Part shown: positions 20,395 to 29,596 of the stretch, one piece after another
Numbering within the stretch: the stretch's first letter is position 1
Layout of the letters: each line of letters opens with the position of its first letter
Origin: Chromatiaceae bacterium
Lineage (GTDB): Bacteria; Pseudomonadota; Gammaproteobacteria; Chromatiales; Chromatiaceae
Length of the DNA: 52,402 bases
Direction of reading: 5' to 3'
Assembly: GCA_025458165.1 (NCBI GenBank)
Contig: JALOTB010000044.1
Coordinates: 1-52,402 of the forward strand
Notes under the pieces: model-generated
Database searches by the model: none
What the model was told of the DNA's origin: nothing
Seen by the model: the letters and a program-made list of their open reading frames with translations, nothing else
Translations under genes and position numbers: made by a program

Positions 20395-20580
20395 TCAGCG
20401 CACCAGCGCGATCAGCAGGACGACCAGACCAACGACCAGTGCGAGCGGCAGGATCACCGCCTGCCAATCGCCCGCCTTCGCCTTTGGTCCGTGCTCCTGC
20501 CAGTGCTTGAAGGTGGGCCAGAGGAAGAAAAGCATCATCACGAGGATGACCGCCAGCGCGATCTGGAGGAACAGGCTCAT
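20395..20580 (-). CDS. Small two-helix membrane protein
   Basis: 61 residues: a hydrophobic helix at about 4-23 (FLQIALAVILVMMLFFLWPT), a short polar loop (KHWQEHGPKAKAGDWQ), and a second helix at about 42-60 (ILPLALVVGLVVLLIALV). The sequence is orderly and non-repetitive, and its N-terminal ATG is preceded by AAGGAGC (reverse of 20581-20600), so I believe it is real. Family not recognised. It lies downstream of the Bax-inhibitor-1 gene and its terminator on the same strand, and its stop is 7 bp from the convergent serS stop. Role unknown; probably an inner-membrane accessory peptide. Confidence 0.65.
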   Translation of the reverse strand: MSLFLQIALAVILVMMLFFLWPTFKHWQEHGPKAKAGDWQAVILPLALVVGLVVLLIALVR

Positions 20581-20607
20581 CCCTTTGGCTCCTTGCGTCG
20601 AATGCTC

Positions 20608-20635
20608 AAAAAAAAACCCCGGCGCGGGGCCGGGG
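20608..20635 (-). terminator. Rho-independent terminator of the Bax-inhibitor-1 gene
   Basis: Read on the minus strand, a 7-bp GC stem (CCCCGGC/GCCGGGG, 20617-20635) with a 5-nt loop is followed by nine T residues (complement of A at 20608-20616). It begins 28 bp after the stop of the YccA-like gene and ends before the start of the small membrane-protein gene. That gene would therefore need its own promoter or read-through. Confidence 0.85.
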
Positions 20636-20662
20636 TCCTGACCGAGTCGGAAGCGGCCCGGC

Positions 20663-21334
20663 TCAGTCGTCCCCGCTCATGATCCCGAGGATCTGCAGCA
20701 GGCTGATGAAGATGTTGAAGATACTGAGATACAGGCCATAGGTGGCCATGATGTAGTTGGTCTCACCGCCGTTCACGATACGACTGGTGTCAAACAAGAT
20801 GAAGGCGCTCATCAGCAAGATGATCGCGGCGGAAATGGCCAGCGAGAGCGCCGGCATTTGCAGGAAGAGGTTCGCCACAACTGCGATCAACACGACCATC
20901 ATCCCGGCGAAGACGAACCCGCCGAGGAAGCTGAAGTCGCGCTTGGCGGTCAGGGCGTAGCCGGAGAGCCCGAGGAAGATCAGGCCCGTGCCGCCGAAGG
21001 CGGTGGCAATGATCTCCGGTCCTTTGGGCAGGGCGAGATAGGCGGTCAGGATCGATCCCAGGCCGAGCCCGAGGAGACCGGTGATGCCGAAGATCACCCC
21101 GATGCCGGCCGACGAGTTGGCCGTGCGCGGCAGGACGAACATGCCCATCAGGATCGCGCCGATGACCGAGACTAGGTACATCCAGCTCGGCAGCGCGAGG
21201 GCCATGGAGACTGCCGCCATGACTGCGCTGAAGGCGAGGGTTGCGGATAGCAGCAGGTAGGTGTTCTTCAGCACCTTGTTGGTGGCGACCGCGCGTTCTG
21301 CCCCGCGTACGATCGAATAGTCGACATTGGCCAT
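20663..21334 (-). CDS. Bax inhibitor-1 / YccA family membrane protein
   Basis: 223 residues from the ATG at 21334 (MANVDYSIVRGAERAVATNKVLKNTY), with GGGGAG 9 nt upstream. Seven hydrophobic segments are visible between residues 25 and 220. Family features are the N-terminal KVLKNTYLLLSATL, the central LALPKGPEIIATAFGGTGLIFLGLSGYAL, and the C-terminal SAFILFDTSRIVNGGETNYIMATYGLYLSIFNIFISLL with paired acidic and basic residues that form the pH-sensing site in BI-1 proteins. E. coli YccA modulates FtsH-mediated turnover of membrane proteins, and bacterial BsYetJ is a calcium leak channel. The exact role here is not known. Confidence 0.92.
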   Translation of the reverse strand: MANVDYSIVRGAERAVATNKVLKNTYLLLSATLAFSAVMAAVSMALALPSWMYLVSVIGAILMGMFVLPRTANSSAGIGVIFGITGLLGLGLGSILTAYLALPKGPEIIATAFGGTGLIFLGLSGYALTAKRDFSFLGGFVFAGMMVVLIAVVANLFLQMPALSLAISAAIILLMSAFILFDTSRIVNGGETNYIMATYGLYLSIFNIFISLLQILGIMSGDD

Positions 21335-21570
21335 AGACTCATACTCCCCGTTGACGGATGTTGAACTGCGGCGTGAGACCCGCCGAGATTCTTCAGAGTT
21401 CCGGGAGGATACCGGAGACCGGCTAAACCGCAAGACGGCTTGGGCTTTGGCGCACTTGCGTCTTGGGTTATCCTCCCGGATCGATCTGCGGCCGGCGGCG
21501 CCGGAGTCAAGCGCCCTTTGGCTTCGCCCGCTGCCTTATCGCGTGGTCCGCTGGCAGGTCGGATGATTTT

Positions 21571-21658
21571 GGAGAGGTGGCTGAGCGGTCGAAAGCGGCG
21601 GTCTTGAAAACCGTTGACCCGCAAGGGTCCGGGGGTTCGAATCCCTCCCTCTCCGCCA
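21571..21658 (+). tRNA. tRNA-Ser (anticodon TGA)
   Basis: Complete 88-nt class II tRNA with encoded CCA. The acceptor stem GGAGAGG (21571-21577) pairs with CCTCTCC (21648-21654), followed by G and CCA. The D-arm is GCTGAGCGGTCGAAAGC-like. The anticodon loop CTTGAAA displays TGA. A long variable arm (GTTGACCCGCAAGGGTCC) identifies a serine tRNA, and the T-loop GGTTCGAATCC is canonical. It reads UCA and wobble UCN codons. No integration event is visible at its 3' end. Confidence 0.97.
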
Positions 21659-21952
21659 AACTTCCCGCGGCCAGCAGGGGTCGCGAGCTGCGGCCTGGGC
21701 GACCGATGTCGGGGTGAGGGCGATCGGTGAGGATCGCGGGGCCTCTTTCACAGGCGCCGTCGGAGCGGCGAAGCGCCGGTCCATCCCTCGGATTTTTCGA
21801 AAGGTTGGCGCTGATTTTCGAATCTCTGGCGAATCCGCGATCGCCCAGTACGGCAGCCCGCCGGGCCTGGTCAGGGGAGCGGTCGCGCCGGTGATCCCGC
21901 GGTTGAGCCCGCATCCGACCCTGGGTCCAGGAGAGCGCATGGGAGCGCAGCG

Positions 21953-22594
21953 ATGATCAGAGTCATCCTCGTTGACGATCACGAGCTGGTGCGCGCTGGG
22001 ATCCGTCGCATCCTGGAGGAGGCCGGCGATATGGAGGTAGTCGGGGAGGCCGCGGAAGGCGACGAGGCCCTGCGCCTCGCCCGCAAGGTGCCGGTCGATG
22101 TCGTGCTCATGGACGTCAACATGCCGGGGATGGGCGGGATCGAGGCGACCCGACGCATGGTGCGGCTGCTCCCGGAGGTCAAGGTGATCGCGCTCACCGT
22201 GCTCGACGAGGACCCCTTTCCCTCGCACCTCAAAGAGGCCGGTGCGGTCGGTTACCTCACCAAGGGCTGCCCGGCCCGCGAGATGATCGAGGCGGTGCGC
22301 ACGGTCAACCGCGGCTTCCCCTACGTCGCCTCGAGCGTCGCGCGCAAGCACATGCTCGCCGACTGGCGGGGGCTGGCCGCCACCCCGTTCGAGGGCCTTT
22401 CCTCGCGCGAGATGCAGGTCGCCATGATGATCCTCCACGGCCAGCGTACCCAGGAGATCTCCGACACCCTCTCGCTGAGCCCCAAGACGGTAAGCACCTA
22501 CCGCCAGCGCATCTACGAGAAGCTCAACGTCAAGACCGACGTCGAGCTCACCCGCCTGGCCTACCGCTACAGGCTCATCGCCGACGATAACTGA
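21953..22594 (+). CDS. uvrY: NarL/FixJ-type response regulator, UvrY/GacA-like
   Basis: 213 residues. The receiver domain (1-120) has the acidic pocket D8/D9, the phospho-acceptor D54 ([11 protein letters not shown]), the switch threonine in ALTVLDED and the conserved Lys in YLTKG. A LuxR-type helix-turn-helix occupies about 145-210 ([37 protein letters not shown]). The sequence closely resembles UvrY/GacA, the response regulator of BarA/GacS that activates csrB-type small RNAs. The usual neighbour uvrC is missing. Instead a DUF1538 transporter starts 33 bp downstream on the same strand. The sensor kinase is not in the window. Confidence 0.9.
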   Translation: MIRVILVDDHELVRAGIRRILEEAGDMEVVGEAAEGDEALRLARKVPVDVVLMDVNMPGMGGIEATRRMVRLLPEVKVIALTVLDEDPFPSHLKEAGAVGYLTKGCPAREMIEAVRTVNRGFPYVASSVARKHMLADWRGLAATPFEGLSSREMQVAMMILHGQRTQEISDTLSLSPKTVSTYRQRIYEKLNVKTDVELTRLAYRYRLIADDN

Positions 22595-22627
22595 GCGGTG
22601 ACCCAGCGCGTCGACGAGTGGTAGACG

Positions 22628-24154
22628 GTGGACACGCTGCGAGCGTTTTTCGACATCCTCTGGCACTCGTTCCGCAACCTGCTGCCGATCGTCGTGGTAG
22701 TGGGTCTGTTCCAGCTCGCCGTGGTCCGCCAGGTCCCGGACGGGCTGATCCCGATCATCGTCGGCCTGCTGGTGGTGGTCTTCGGGGTTGCGGTCTTTCT
22801 GCAGGGGCTGGAGCTCGGGATCTTTCCCATCGGCAAGAACCTCTCCAACGAGTTCGCCAAGAAGGGCTCGCTGCCGCTGTTGATGCTGTTCGGGTTTGCG
22901 CTCGGCTTTGCCGCCGTGATCGCCGAGCCGGCGCTGATCGCAGTGGCGCACAAGGCCGAGATCATCAGCGAGGGCCGCGTCGATGAGCTGACGCTGCGCC
23001 TGCTGGTGGCGGCCTCGGTGGGCGCGGTGGTGGCGGTGGGGGTGCTGCGGACCATACTCGGGCAGCCGCTTCACTGGTACATGATCGTCGGCTATCTCCT
23101 GGTGGTCGCCGTCACCTTCTTCGCGCCCGAGGAGATCGTGGGTCTGGCCTATGACTCGGGCGGGGTGACCACCAACATCGTCACCGTGCCCCTGATCGCT
23201 GCGCTCGGGATTGGGCTGGCGGTCTCCATTCGCGGCCGCAATCCGCTGACCCACGGCTTCGGGCTGGTGGCGCTCGCGGTGATGGTGCCGATGATCTCCG
23301 TGCAGCTCTACGGCATCGTGGTCTATCGGTTTGGCGGTACCGCCGAGCTGGCCGAGCACCAGGCGTATCTGGCCGAGCACGCGGCGCACCCCGGCGGGAT
23401 CGAGGAGGCGGCGGCCACGCTGGGCGGGGTGCTGCTCGGGATGCTCGCCGAGCTGCTGTGGATGGTGCGCGATGTCCTGCCGATCATCGCCGTTGTGGTG
23501 TTCTTTCAGTACCTAGTGATCCGCAAGCCGATCGCGCACGTGGCGCGCGTGGTGAGCGGCTTTCTGCTGGTGATCGTCGGGCTCTATGCCTTCGTGCTGG
23601 GCCTGAAGCTCGGACTCTTCCCCATCGGGCAGGGCATGGCGGAACAGCTCATCGCGCTCGGTGCGCCGCTCTACCTGTATCTCTTCGCCTTCGCCATTGG
23701 GTTCGCGACCACGCTCGCCGAGCCCGCGCTGATCGCCATCGGACAGAAGGCGGAGGAGGCCGGCAAGGGCAGACTCAACGGCAACCACATCCGCTTGCTG
23801 GTCGCACTCGGGGTGGCCATCGGCATCACCGTCGGGGTGCATCGGATCTTGACGGGGGACTCCATTCACTACTACATCATGGCAGGGTACAGCGTCGTGA
23901 TCCTGCTTACCTGGCTCGCGCCCAAGTACATCGTGCCCCTGGCCTTCGACCTCGGCGGTGTGACCACCTCGGAGGTCACCGTCCCCCTGGTCACCGCCCT
24001 GGGGATCGGGCTCGCCAGTCATATCGAGGGGCGTAACGTGCTGATCGACGGTTTCGGCCTGATCGCCTTCGCCTCGCTGTTTCCCATCCTGACGGTGATG
24101 CTCTATGCCCTGGTGGCGGAGCGCCTCGCGCAAACGAAAGGGGGTGCCGAGTGA
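22628..24154 (+). CDS. DUF1538 family membrane transporter with two homologous halves
   Basis: 508 residues from a GTG (22628), with roughly 12 hydrophobic segments. Residues about 1-240 and 255-500 are internal duplicates. Both halves have the order EPALIA, then a polar helix and RLLVA, then GGVTT with TVPL, then a GRNPLTHGFGL or GRNVLIDGFGL segment. The first half has YDSGGVTTN and the second FDLGGVTTS. This pseudo-symmetric design is typical of secondary transporters or channels, but the DUF1538 substrate is unknown. It overlaps the PII-like gene by 4 nt (GTGA), and a CBS protein follows. It therefore looks like the membrane part of a nucleotide-regulated uptake or efflux unit. Confidence 0.9.
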   Translation: MDTLRAFFDILWHSFRNLLPIVVVVGLFQLAVVRQVPDGLIPIIVGLLVVVFGVAVFLQGLELGIFPIGKNLSNEFAKKGSLPLLMLFGFALGFAAVIAEPALIAVAHKAEIISEGRVDELTLRLLVAASVGAVVAVGVLRTILGQPLHWYMIVGYLLVVAVTFFAPEEIVGLAYDSGGVTTNIVTVPLIAALGIGLAVSIRGRNPLTHGFGLVALAVMVPMISVQLYGIVVYRFGGTAELAEHQAYLAEHAAHPGGIEEAAATLGGVLLGMLAELLWMVRDVLPIIAVVVFFQYLVIRKPIAHVARVVSGFLLVIVGLYAFVLGLKLGLFPIGQGMAEQLIALGAPLYLYLFAFAIGFATTLAEPALIAIGQKAEEAGKGRLNGNHIRLLVALGVAIGITVGVHRILTGDSIHYYIMAGYSVVILLTWLAPKYIVPLAFDLGGVTTSEVTVPLVTALGIGLASHIEGRNVLIDGFGLIAFASLFPILTVMLYALVAERLAQTKGGAE

Positions 24155-24498
24155 AGTTTTCTGTGCTCGTGGCGATTCTGGCGGAGGAGCTTGAAGAGAA
24201 GGCGATCGATATCGCCCGGCGCTCCGGGGCCGGCGGCGTCACCATCCTCGACGCCCGCGGCATCGGCGCGAAGGAGAAGAAAACCTTCTTTGGCCTGACC
24301 TACGAGGGCAGCCAATCGGTGCTGATCTTCGTGCTGGAGCGCAAGCTCTCGCTCACCGTGCTCAAGCGCCTCACCGAGGAGCTCGATCTGCGCGTCCACA
24401 CCAAGGGGGTGGTCTTCACCCTGCCGCTGGAGCACATCGCGGGGATCGATCTCAGCCAGATCCACCAGTTCGAAGAGCGCATCAAGGACGAGATCTAG
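24151..24498 (+). CDS. PII-like signalling protein associated with the DUF1538 transporter
   Basis: 115 residues from a GTG that overlaps the transporter stop. The ferredoxin-like PII fold is suggested by MKFSVLVAILAEELEEKAIDIARRSGAGGVTILDARGIG and a central KKTFFGLTYEGSQSVLIFVLERK. The canonical GlnB T-loop tyrosine context and the B-loop ATP motif TGxxGDGKIF are absent, so this is not a classical nitrogen PII. The closing segment TLPLEHIAGIDLSQIHQFEERI is distinctive. By analogy with other transporter-linked PII-like proteins it may bind a nucleotide and gate the DUF1538 protein. That is inference from gene coupling, not from a seen ligand motif. Confidence 0.82.
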   Translation: MKFSVLVAILAEELEEKAIDIARRSGAGGVTILDARGIGAKEKKTFFGLTYEGSQSVLIFVLERKLSLTVLKRLTEELDLRVHTKGVVFTLPLEHIAGIDLSQIHQFEERIKDEI

Positions 24499-24509
24499 GA
24501 GGCAACAGC

Positions 24510-24905
24510 ATGCTCGTCAAAGACGTGATGATCGATAACGTCGTGCGCGTGTCGCCCTTCGCCACCGTGCGTGAGGCCATGCGCCTGATGAAGACCCACG
24601 AGGTCGACTCGCTGGTGGTCGACAAGCGCCACGCCCACGACGCCTACGCGATGATCACCTACACGGACATCCTCCGCGCGATCGTGGCCGAGGAGGGCGA
24701 CATCGACCTGATCAACGTCTACGACATCTGCACCAAGCCGGCGCTCGCCATCTCCCGCGAGTGGGAGGTCAAGCACGCGGCGCGGCTGATGGCCAAGCTC
24801 GGCATCCGCCGGGTCCTGGTCACGGCCAACAACGAGCTGGTCGGCATCATCACTATGAACGACATCGTCGACGCCATCCTCGACCAGCTCGGCGAAGGGC
24901 CGTAG
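24510..24905 (+). CDS. Tandem CBS-domain protein
   Basis: 131 residues; a strong AGGAGG precedes the ATG. Two CBS motifs form one Bateman module: residues about 1-62 (VKDVMIDNVVRVSPFATVREAMRLMKTHEVDSLVV) and about 70-128 (DICTKPALAISREWEVKHAARLMAKLGIRRVLV, then VGIITMNDIVDAIL). Such modules bind AMP, ATP, SAM or cyclic dinucleotides and control transporters or enzymes. It sits 11 bp after the PII-like gene, so the operon ends with two small predicted ligand sensors beside one transporter. No fused catalytic domain is present. Which nucleotide it binds cannot be told from sequence. Confidence 0.9.
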   Translation: MLVKDVMIDNVVRVSPFATVREAMRLMKTHEVDSLVVDKRHAHDAYAMITYTDILRAIVAEEGDIDLINVYDICTKPALAISREWEVKHAARLMAKLGIRRVLVTANNELVGIITMNDIVDAILDQLGEGP

Positions 24906-25070
24906 GGAGCGGGCCAGTTGAGCGGCAGCGCCGGCCGACGGTTGGCGGTGCTTTCCGCCCCCGCCCGATTCGGAGGCTGACGCCGCCTTTGCGAGGGGTC
25001 CAATCCCTTGGAAATGAGGCCCAGGGGGATTCCACCTTGGCGCTTCGGCTCGCGAAACATCCCCCGGGAT

Positions 25071-25108
25071 CGGCTGCCGCAAGGGCGCCTATCGACTTGC
25101 GGCAGCCG
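25071..25108. repeat. Perfect 13-bp inverted repeat between convergent genes
   Basis: CGGCTGCCGCAAG (25071-25083) and CTTGCGGCAGCCG (25096-25108) are exact reverse complements around a 12-nt spacer. It lies in the 246-bp gap between the CBS gene (plus) and the RND permease (minus), which otherwise holds no gene I can support. No T-run follows on either strand, so it is at best an atypical bidirectional terminator or a mRNA-stabilising hairpin. Confidence 0.55.
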
Positions 25109-25151
25109 CTCGTCCCGGCCGCTTGACCATCCCAGGGTCGCCCTTCGCTGC

Positions 25152-28100
25152 TTAACCCTCCGCCCGTGCCGGTGTCTCCCTAGCCTGGGGTGACTCGCCG
25201 CCGTGGAGCCGCTCGCGCAGCCTCTGGAAGACGACATAGAGCATCGGGATCAGGAAGATGCCGATCAGCGAGGCGGCGAGCATGCCGCCGAACACCGCCG
25301 TACCGACCGCGCGCTGGCTGGCCTCGCCGGCACCGGTGGCGATGATGAGCGGGACCAGACCGAGGATGAAGGCGAAGCTGGTCATCAGGACGGCGCGGAT
25401 GCGCATGCGCGCCCCGCTGGTCGCGGCCGCCTCGATCGAGCGGCCGGCGCGCCGCTCGTCCATCGCGAACTCGACGATCAGGATGGCGTTTTTGCTCGCC
25501 AGCCCGATCAGGACGACCAGGCCCACCTGGGCGTAGAGGTCGTTCGGCAGCCCCGTCACCCAGAGGGCCGCGAGGGCGCCGAGCACGCCGACCGTGACCG
25601 AGAGCAGGACGGCCGCCGGCATCGACCAGCTCTCGTAGAGGCCGACCAGGAAGAGATAGGCGAAGAGCACCGCGAGCCCGAGCACGATTGGTGTCTTGCC
25701 CCCGGCCTCGCGCTCCTGGAACGCGGTGCCGGTCCATTCGTAGGCGTAGCCAGAGGGTAGGGTGGTCGCGGAGAGGTCTTCCATCGTATCCAGGGCCTCG
25801 CCGGAGCTCCGCCCGGGCGCGGGGCCGCCCTGGACGGTGACGCTGCGGTAGTTGTTGTAGCGCTGCACCAACTGGGGACCGAGGATCAGCTCCGGCTTCA
25901 TCAGGGCGCGCAGCGGGATCATCTCGCCCTGAGTGTTGCGCACGTGGATGCGGTAGACGTCGCCGAAGGCCTGGCGGTCGTCTTCCTCGCCCTGGACCTT
26001 GACCTGCCAGACCCGGCCGAACTTGTTGAAGTCGTTGACGTAGTAGCCGCCCAGCGTGGCTTGAAGCGCGGTGAAGATGTCGTTGACCGCCACCCCCAGC
26101 GTCTGCGCCTTGTCGCGGTCGATGTCGAGAAAGACCTGCGGGTTGTTGGTCGCCCAGGTGGAGAAGACCCGCGACAGGCTCGGCTCCTGGTTCGCCGCCA
26201 GGACGAGTGCCCGCATGACCGCGGCCAGCTCCTCCGGGGGGCGCCCCTGCAGGTCCTGGAGCTGGTACTCGAAGCCCCCGCTGGTGCCGAGCCCGATGAT
26301 CGGCGGGAGGTTGAAGGGGATGACCCTGGCGCCCGGGATGCCGGCGGTCTGCGCGGCGAAGCGCTCGATCACGGCATCGGCCTTGAGGTCGGGGCTGGTG
26401 CGCTCGGCGAAGGGCTTGAGCCGCCCCAGCAGGAAGGCGCTGTTGGACTGCACCACGCCGTCGAGCAGGCTGTAACCTGGCACCGTCAGCACCCACTCGA
26501 TCGCCGGCTCGGCCTGGGCGATGCGCTCGACGGCTTGGGCCGCCTCCAGGGTCCGGGTGAGCGAGGCCCCTTGGGGGAGCTGGATCTCCGCCATGAAGGC
26601 GCCCTGATCCTCCTGGGGCAGGAAGCCGGTCGGCGTGAGCTTGAACAGCCAGCCGGTCGCGATGCCCACGCCCGCCACCAGCACGAGCACCAGGGCCGAG
26701 ATACGCACCAGCCGGGCGACCACATAGGCATAGCCGTCGCGCACCCCGTCGATACCGCGCATCACCATCCCCATCAGCCCGCGGCGGTGACCGCTGGGCT
26801 TGAGCAGGATGGCGCAGAGGGCGGGGGAGAGGGTGAGCGCGTTGATCGCCGAGATCAGCATCGAGAAGGCGACGACGGCGGCGAACTGCTGGAAGAGCTG
26901 GCCGGTGATGCCGGGGATGAAGGCGACTGGCAGAAAGACCGAGAGTAGGACCAGGGTGATGGCGATGATCGGCGCGGTGATCTGTCCCATGGCCTTCTTG
27001 GCGGCCTCGCGCGGCGGCAGCCCGTCCTCCTCCATGATGCGCTCGACGTTCTCCACCACCACGATGGCGTCGTCGACCACGATGCCGATCGCCAGCACCA
27101 CGGCGAGGAGCGAGATGGTGTTGGCCGAGAACCCGATCATCAGCAGGAAGGCGAAGGTGCCGATCAGCGCCACCGGCACCGCAATCAGGGGGATCAAGGT
27201 CGCCCGCCAGCTCCCGAGGAAGAGAAAGACCACCAGGATCACCAGGACGAAGGCCTCGAACAGGGTGTGGACCACCTTCTCCAGGCTCGCCTTGACGAAG
27301 TCCGTGGTGTCGTAGATCACGGCATAGGCGAGGCCGTCGGGAAAGCGCTCGGCGAGCCGGTCCATGGCGGCCCTGATGCCGTCGGCCACCGCCACGGCAT
27401 TGGCGCCGGGGGCGAGATAGATGGCCATCGCGGCGGTGTCGCCCCCGTTCAGCCGGCTGACCGAGTCGCGCTGCTTGGAGCCGAGCTCCACCCGCCCGAG
27501 GTCCCGCACCCGCACCGTGGAGCCGTCGGGGTTGGCGCGCACCACGATCGACTCGAACTCCGCGGTGTCGGTGAGCCGGCCCTGGGTCTGGAGCGTGATC
27601 TGGAACTGGTTGTCCGGCGTCATCGGCTGGGCCCCAATCCGTCCGACCGCCGCCTGGACGTTCTGGCCCTGGATGGCCGCGATCACGTCCGAGGGCGTGA
27701 GCCCCAGCGCCGTCAGGCGCTCGGAGCTCAACCAGATGCGCATGCTGTAGTCGAGCGGGCCGAACTGGTAGACCTCGCCCACGCCGGGGACCCGTGCCAG
27801 GGTGTCGACCAGGTTGATGGTCGCGTAATTGCTCAGGAACAGGGCATCGTAGCTGCCCTTGGGGGAGTAGAGCGCGACCACCTGAAGCATGGCGGTGGAT
27901 TTCTTCTTCACCGTCAGCCCCTGGCGCTTGACCTCCTCAGGGAGCTGGGCGGTCGCCTGGTTGACCCGGTTCTGGACGTTGACCGTGTTGATGTCCGGGT
28001 CGGTGCCGAGATCGAAGGTGACGGTGAGCGAATAGCTCCCGTCGTTGGCGCTGCTCGACTTCATGTAGAGCATCTTGTCGACGGGAGGCGCCCGGGTAGG

Positions 28101-28245
28101 ACGCCGTCACCGAGACCTGGGGCGGGACGATGTCGGGGAACTGGGCGACCGGGATCTGGGTGATGGCGATCAGCCCGGCGATCGTCAGTACCGTGGAGAT
28201 GACGATCGAGAGCCGCGGGCGGTCGATGAAGACGTCCGAGATCAT
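25152..28245 (-). pseudogene. RND (HAE1/AcrB-type) efflux permease disrupted by a frameshifting deletion
   Basis: The reading frame begins [20 protein letters not shown] at 28245 (overlapping the adaptor stop, ATGA) and runs about 55 residues to VTASYPGAS. The remaining 973 residues continue in another frame from [10 protein letters not shown]. AcrB-type proteins have about 18 residues between these points (the start of the porter domain), so roughly 53 bp appear missing at 28083/28084, shifting the frame. Apart from that the gene is intact to the last transmembrane segments, with TM4 proton-relay aspartates ([13 protein letters not shown]) and a full docking domain; 55+18+973 would give a normal length. 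Either a recent inactivating deletion or an assembly error. Confidence 0.85.
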
Positions 28246-29450
28246 GGGGCCTTATCCCCTTCGGCATGCCGCGGCGGCGCCGCGCTCACGGGCTGACCCG
28301 GGCGCACCTTCTGGATGCCCTCGACGATCACCAGCTCGCCCTCGGCGAGCCCCTGCTTGACGGCAATGCTCGCCCCCTGGGGCGCCCCGGTCTGGATGCG
28401 GCGCACCTGGGCCTTGCCCTCGCCGTCGATGACCAGCACGTAGACACCCTGCTGGTCGATCTGCAGCGCCGCCTGGGGGATGGTGATCCCCATCTGGGGC
28501 TTGTCCTGCTGGAGCAGGACGCCGACGAACTGACCGTCGATCAGGACGCCATCCGGGTTGGGGAAGACCGCGCGCACGGTCACGCTGTCGGTGCCCGAAT
28601 CGGTGGTCACGTCGATGAAGTCGAGCTGGCCCTTGTGCCCGTAGATCGAGTCGTCGGGGAGCCGGGCCAGGACGTCGATGCTCTGCGGCGTTTCCCCCTG
28701 AGCGGCCATGTCTCGCCGGGCCATCAGGCGCTCGCGCTGGGTGACCGGAAACTGCACATAGATCGGGTCGGTGCTGACCAGGGTGGCCAGGCTCTCGCTC
28801 CCCGGCCCGACCAGGTTGCCGACGCTGTAGCGGGCGAGCCCGATGCGCCCGGCCACCGGCGCCTTGATCTCGGTATAGCTGAGATCCAGCTTGGCCGAGT
28901 CCAGCGCGGCTTGGGCCTGGGCGATGCTGGCCTTGGCGATGGACTCGGCCGCGCGCAGCTCATCGACCTTGGCGGCGGCGATGTTCTTCTCGGTGAGCAG
29001 GTCCTCGCCGCGCCGCAACTGGGCACGGGCGTTCTCCTCGTCGGCGACGGCCTTGGCGAGATCCGCATCGCGCTCGCTGACCACCGCCTGATACTGCTCC
29101 GGCTCGATCTCGAACAGCAGGTCCCCGACCTCGACCTTCTGGCCCTCGGTGAACTTGCGCTCCTTCAGGAAACCCTGCACCCGAGCCCGCAGCTCGACCC
29201 GATCGACGGCGGTGACACGACCGACGAAGATCGCCTGCTCGGTCACGGTCTCAAGCCGGGCGGGTGCGGCCACCACCGACGGAGGGGCGACGGCCGCCGC
29301 TGGTTGCGCGGAGGGCTTCTCGCCGCAGGCCACGACTAGGGGCAAGGCCAAGAAGGCGAGGGCGAGAAAGACGGGCCTCCGGCGAGCCGGGCCCGAGGGA
29401 GGGGCGGAGGAACAGGACGGCGGGCAGATTTGGGGTGAAGGCGCGGGCAT
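28242..29450 (-). CDS. RND efflux periplasmic adaptor (membrane fusion) lipoprotein
   Basis: 402 residues. A basic N-terminus, hydrophobic stretch and lipobox ([12 protein letters not shown]) indicate a lipoprotein anchored in the inner membrane. The barrel-sandwich half motif [33 protein letters not shown] precedes an alpha-hairpin (about 115-180, long heptad stretches), followed by the second lipoyl half [24 protein letters not shown], the beta-barrel and the membrane-proximal domain. It would bridge the RND permease to an outer-membrane TolC-type channel, which is not encoded here. The stop overlaps the permease start by 4 nt. With the permease broken, the adaptor may now be without function. 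Confidence 0.92.
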   Translation of the reverse strand: MPAPSPQICPPSCSSAPPSGPARRRPVFLALAFLALPLVVACGEKPSAQPAAAVAPPSVVAAPARLETVTEQAIFVGRVTAVDRVELRARVQGFLKERKFTEGQKVEVGDLLFEIEPEQYQAVVSERDADLAKAVADEENARAQLRRGEDLLTEKNIAAAKVDELRAAESIAKASIAQAQAALDSAKLDLSYTEIKAPVAGRIGLARYSVGNLVGPGSESLATLVSTDPIYVQFPVTQRERLMARRDMAAQGETPQSIDVLARLPDDSIYGHKGQLDFIDVTTDSGTDSVTVRAVFPNPDGVLIDGQFVGVLLQQDKPQMGITIPQAALQIDQQGVYVLVIDGEGKAQVRRIQTGAPQGASIAVKQGLAEGELVIVEGIQKVRPGQPVSAAPPRHAEGDKAP

Positions 29451-29596
29451 GGGGGGACTCTGATCGCGGAGAGGGACGCGCGATTCTAGAACGCCTCCCC
29501 CGGCCTTGTATCGTGTTTGCGCTTCACCCGCGCAAAGTATGGATTCAGGACAAGCGAGCGCTTAGGCGCGTCGGGTGGAAGCGCCTGTTGGGCAGA

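Noticed and set aside
21536..23389. 617-codon minus-strand frame
   Set aside because: Runs antisense through the tRNA-Ser, the response regulator and the DUF1538 gene.
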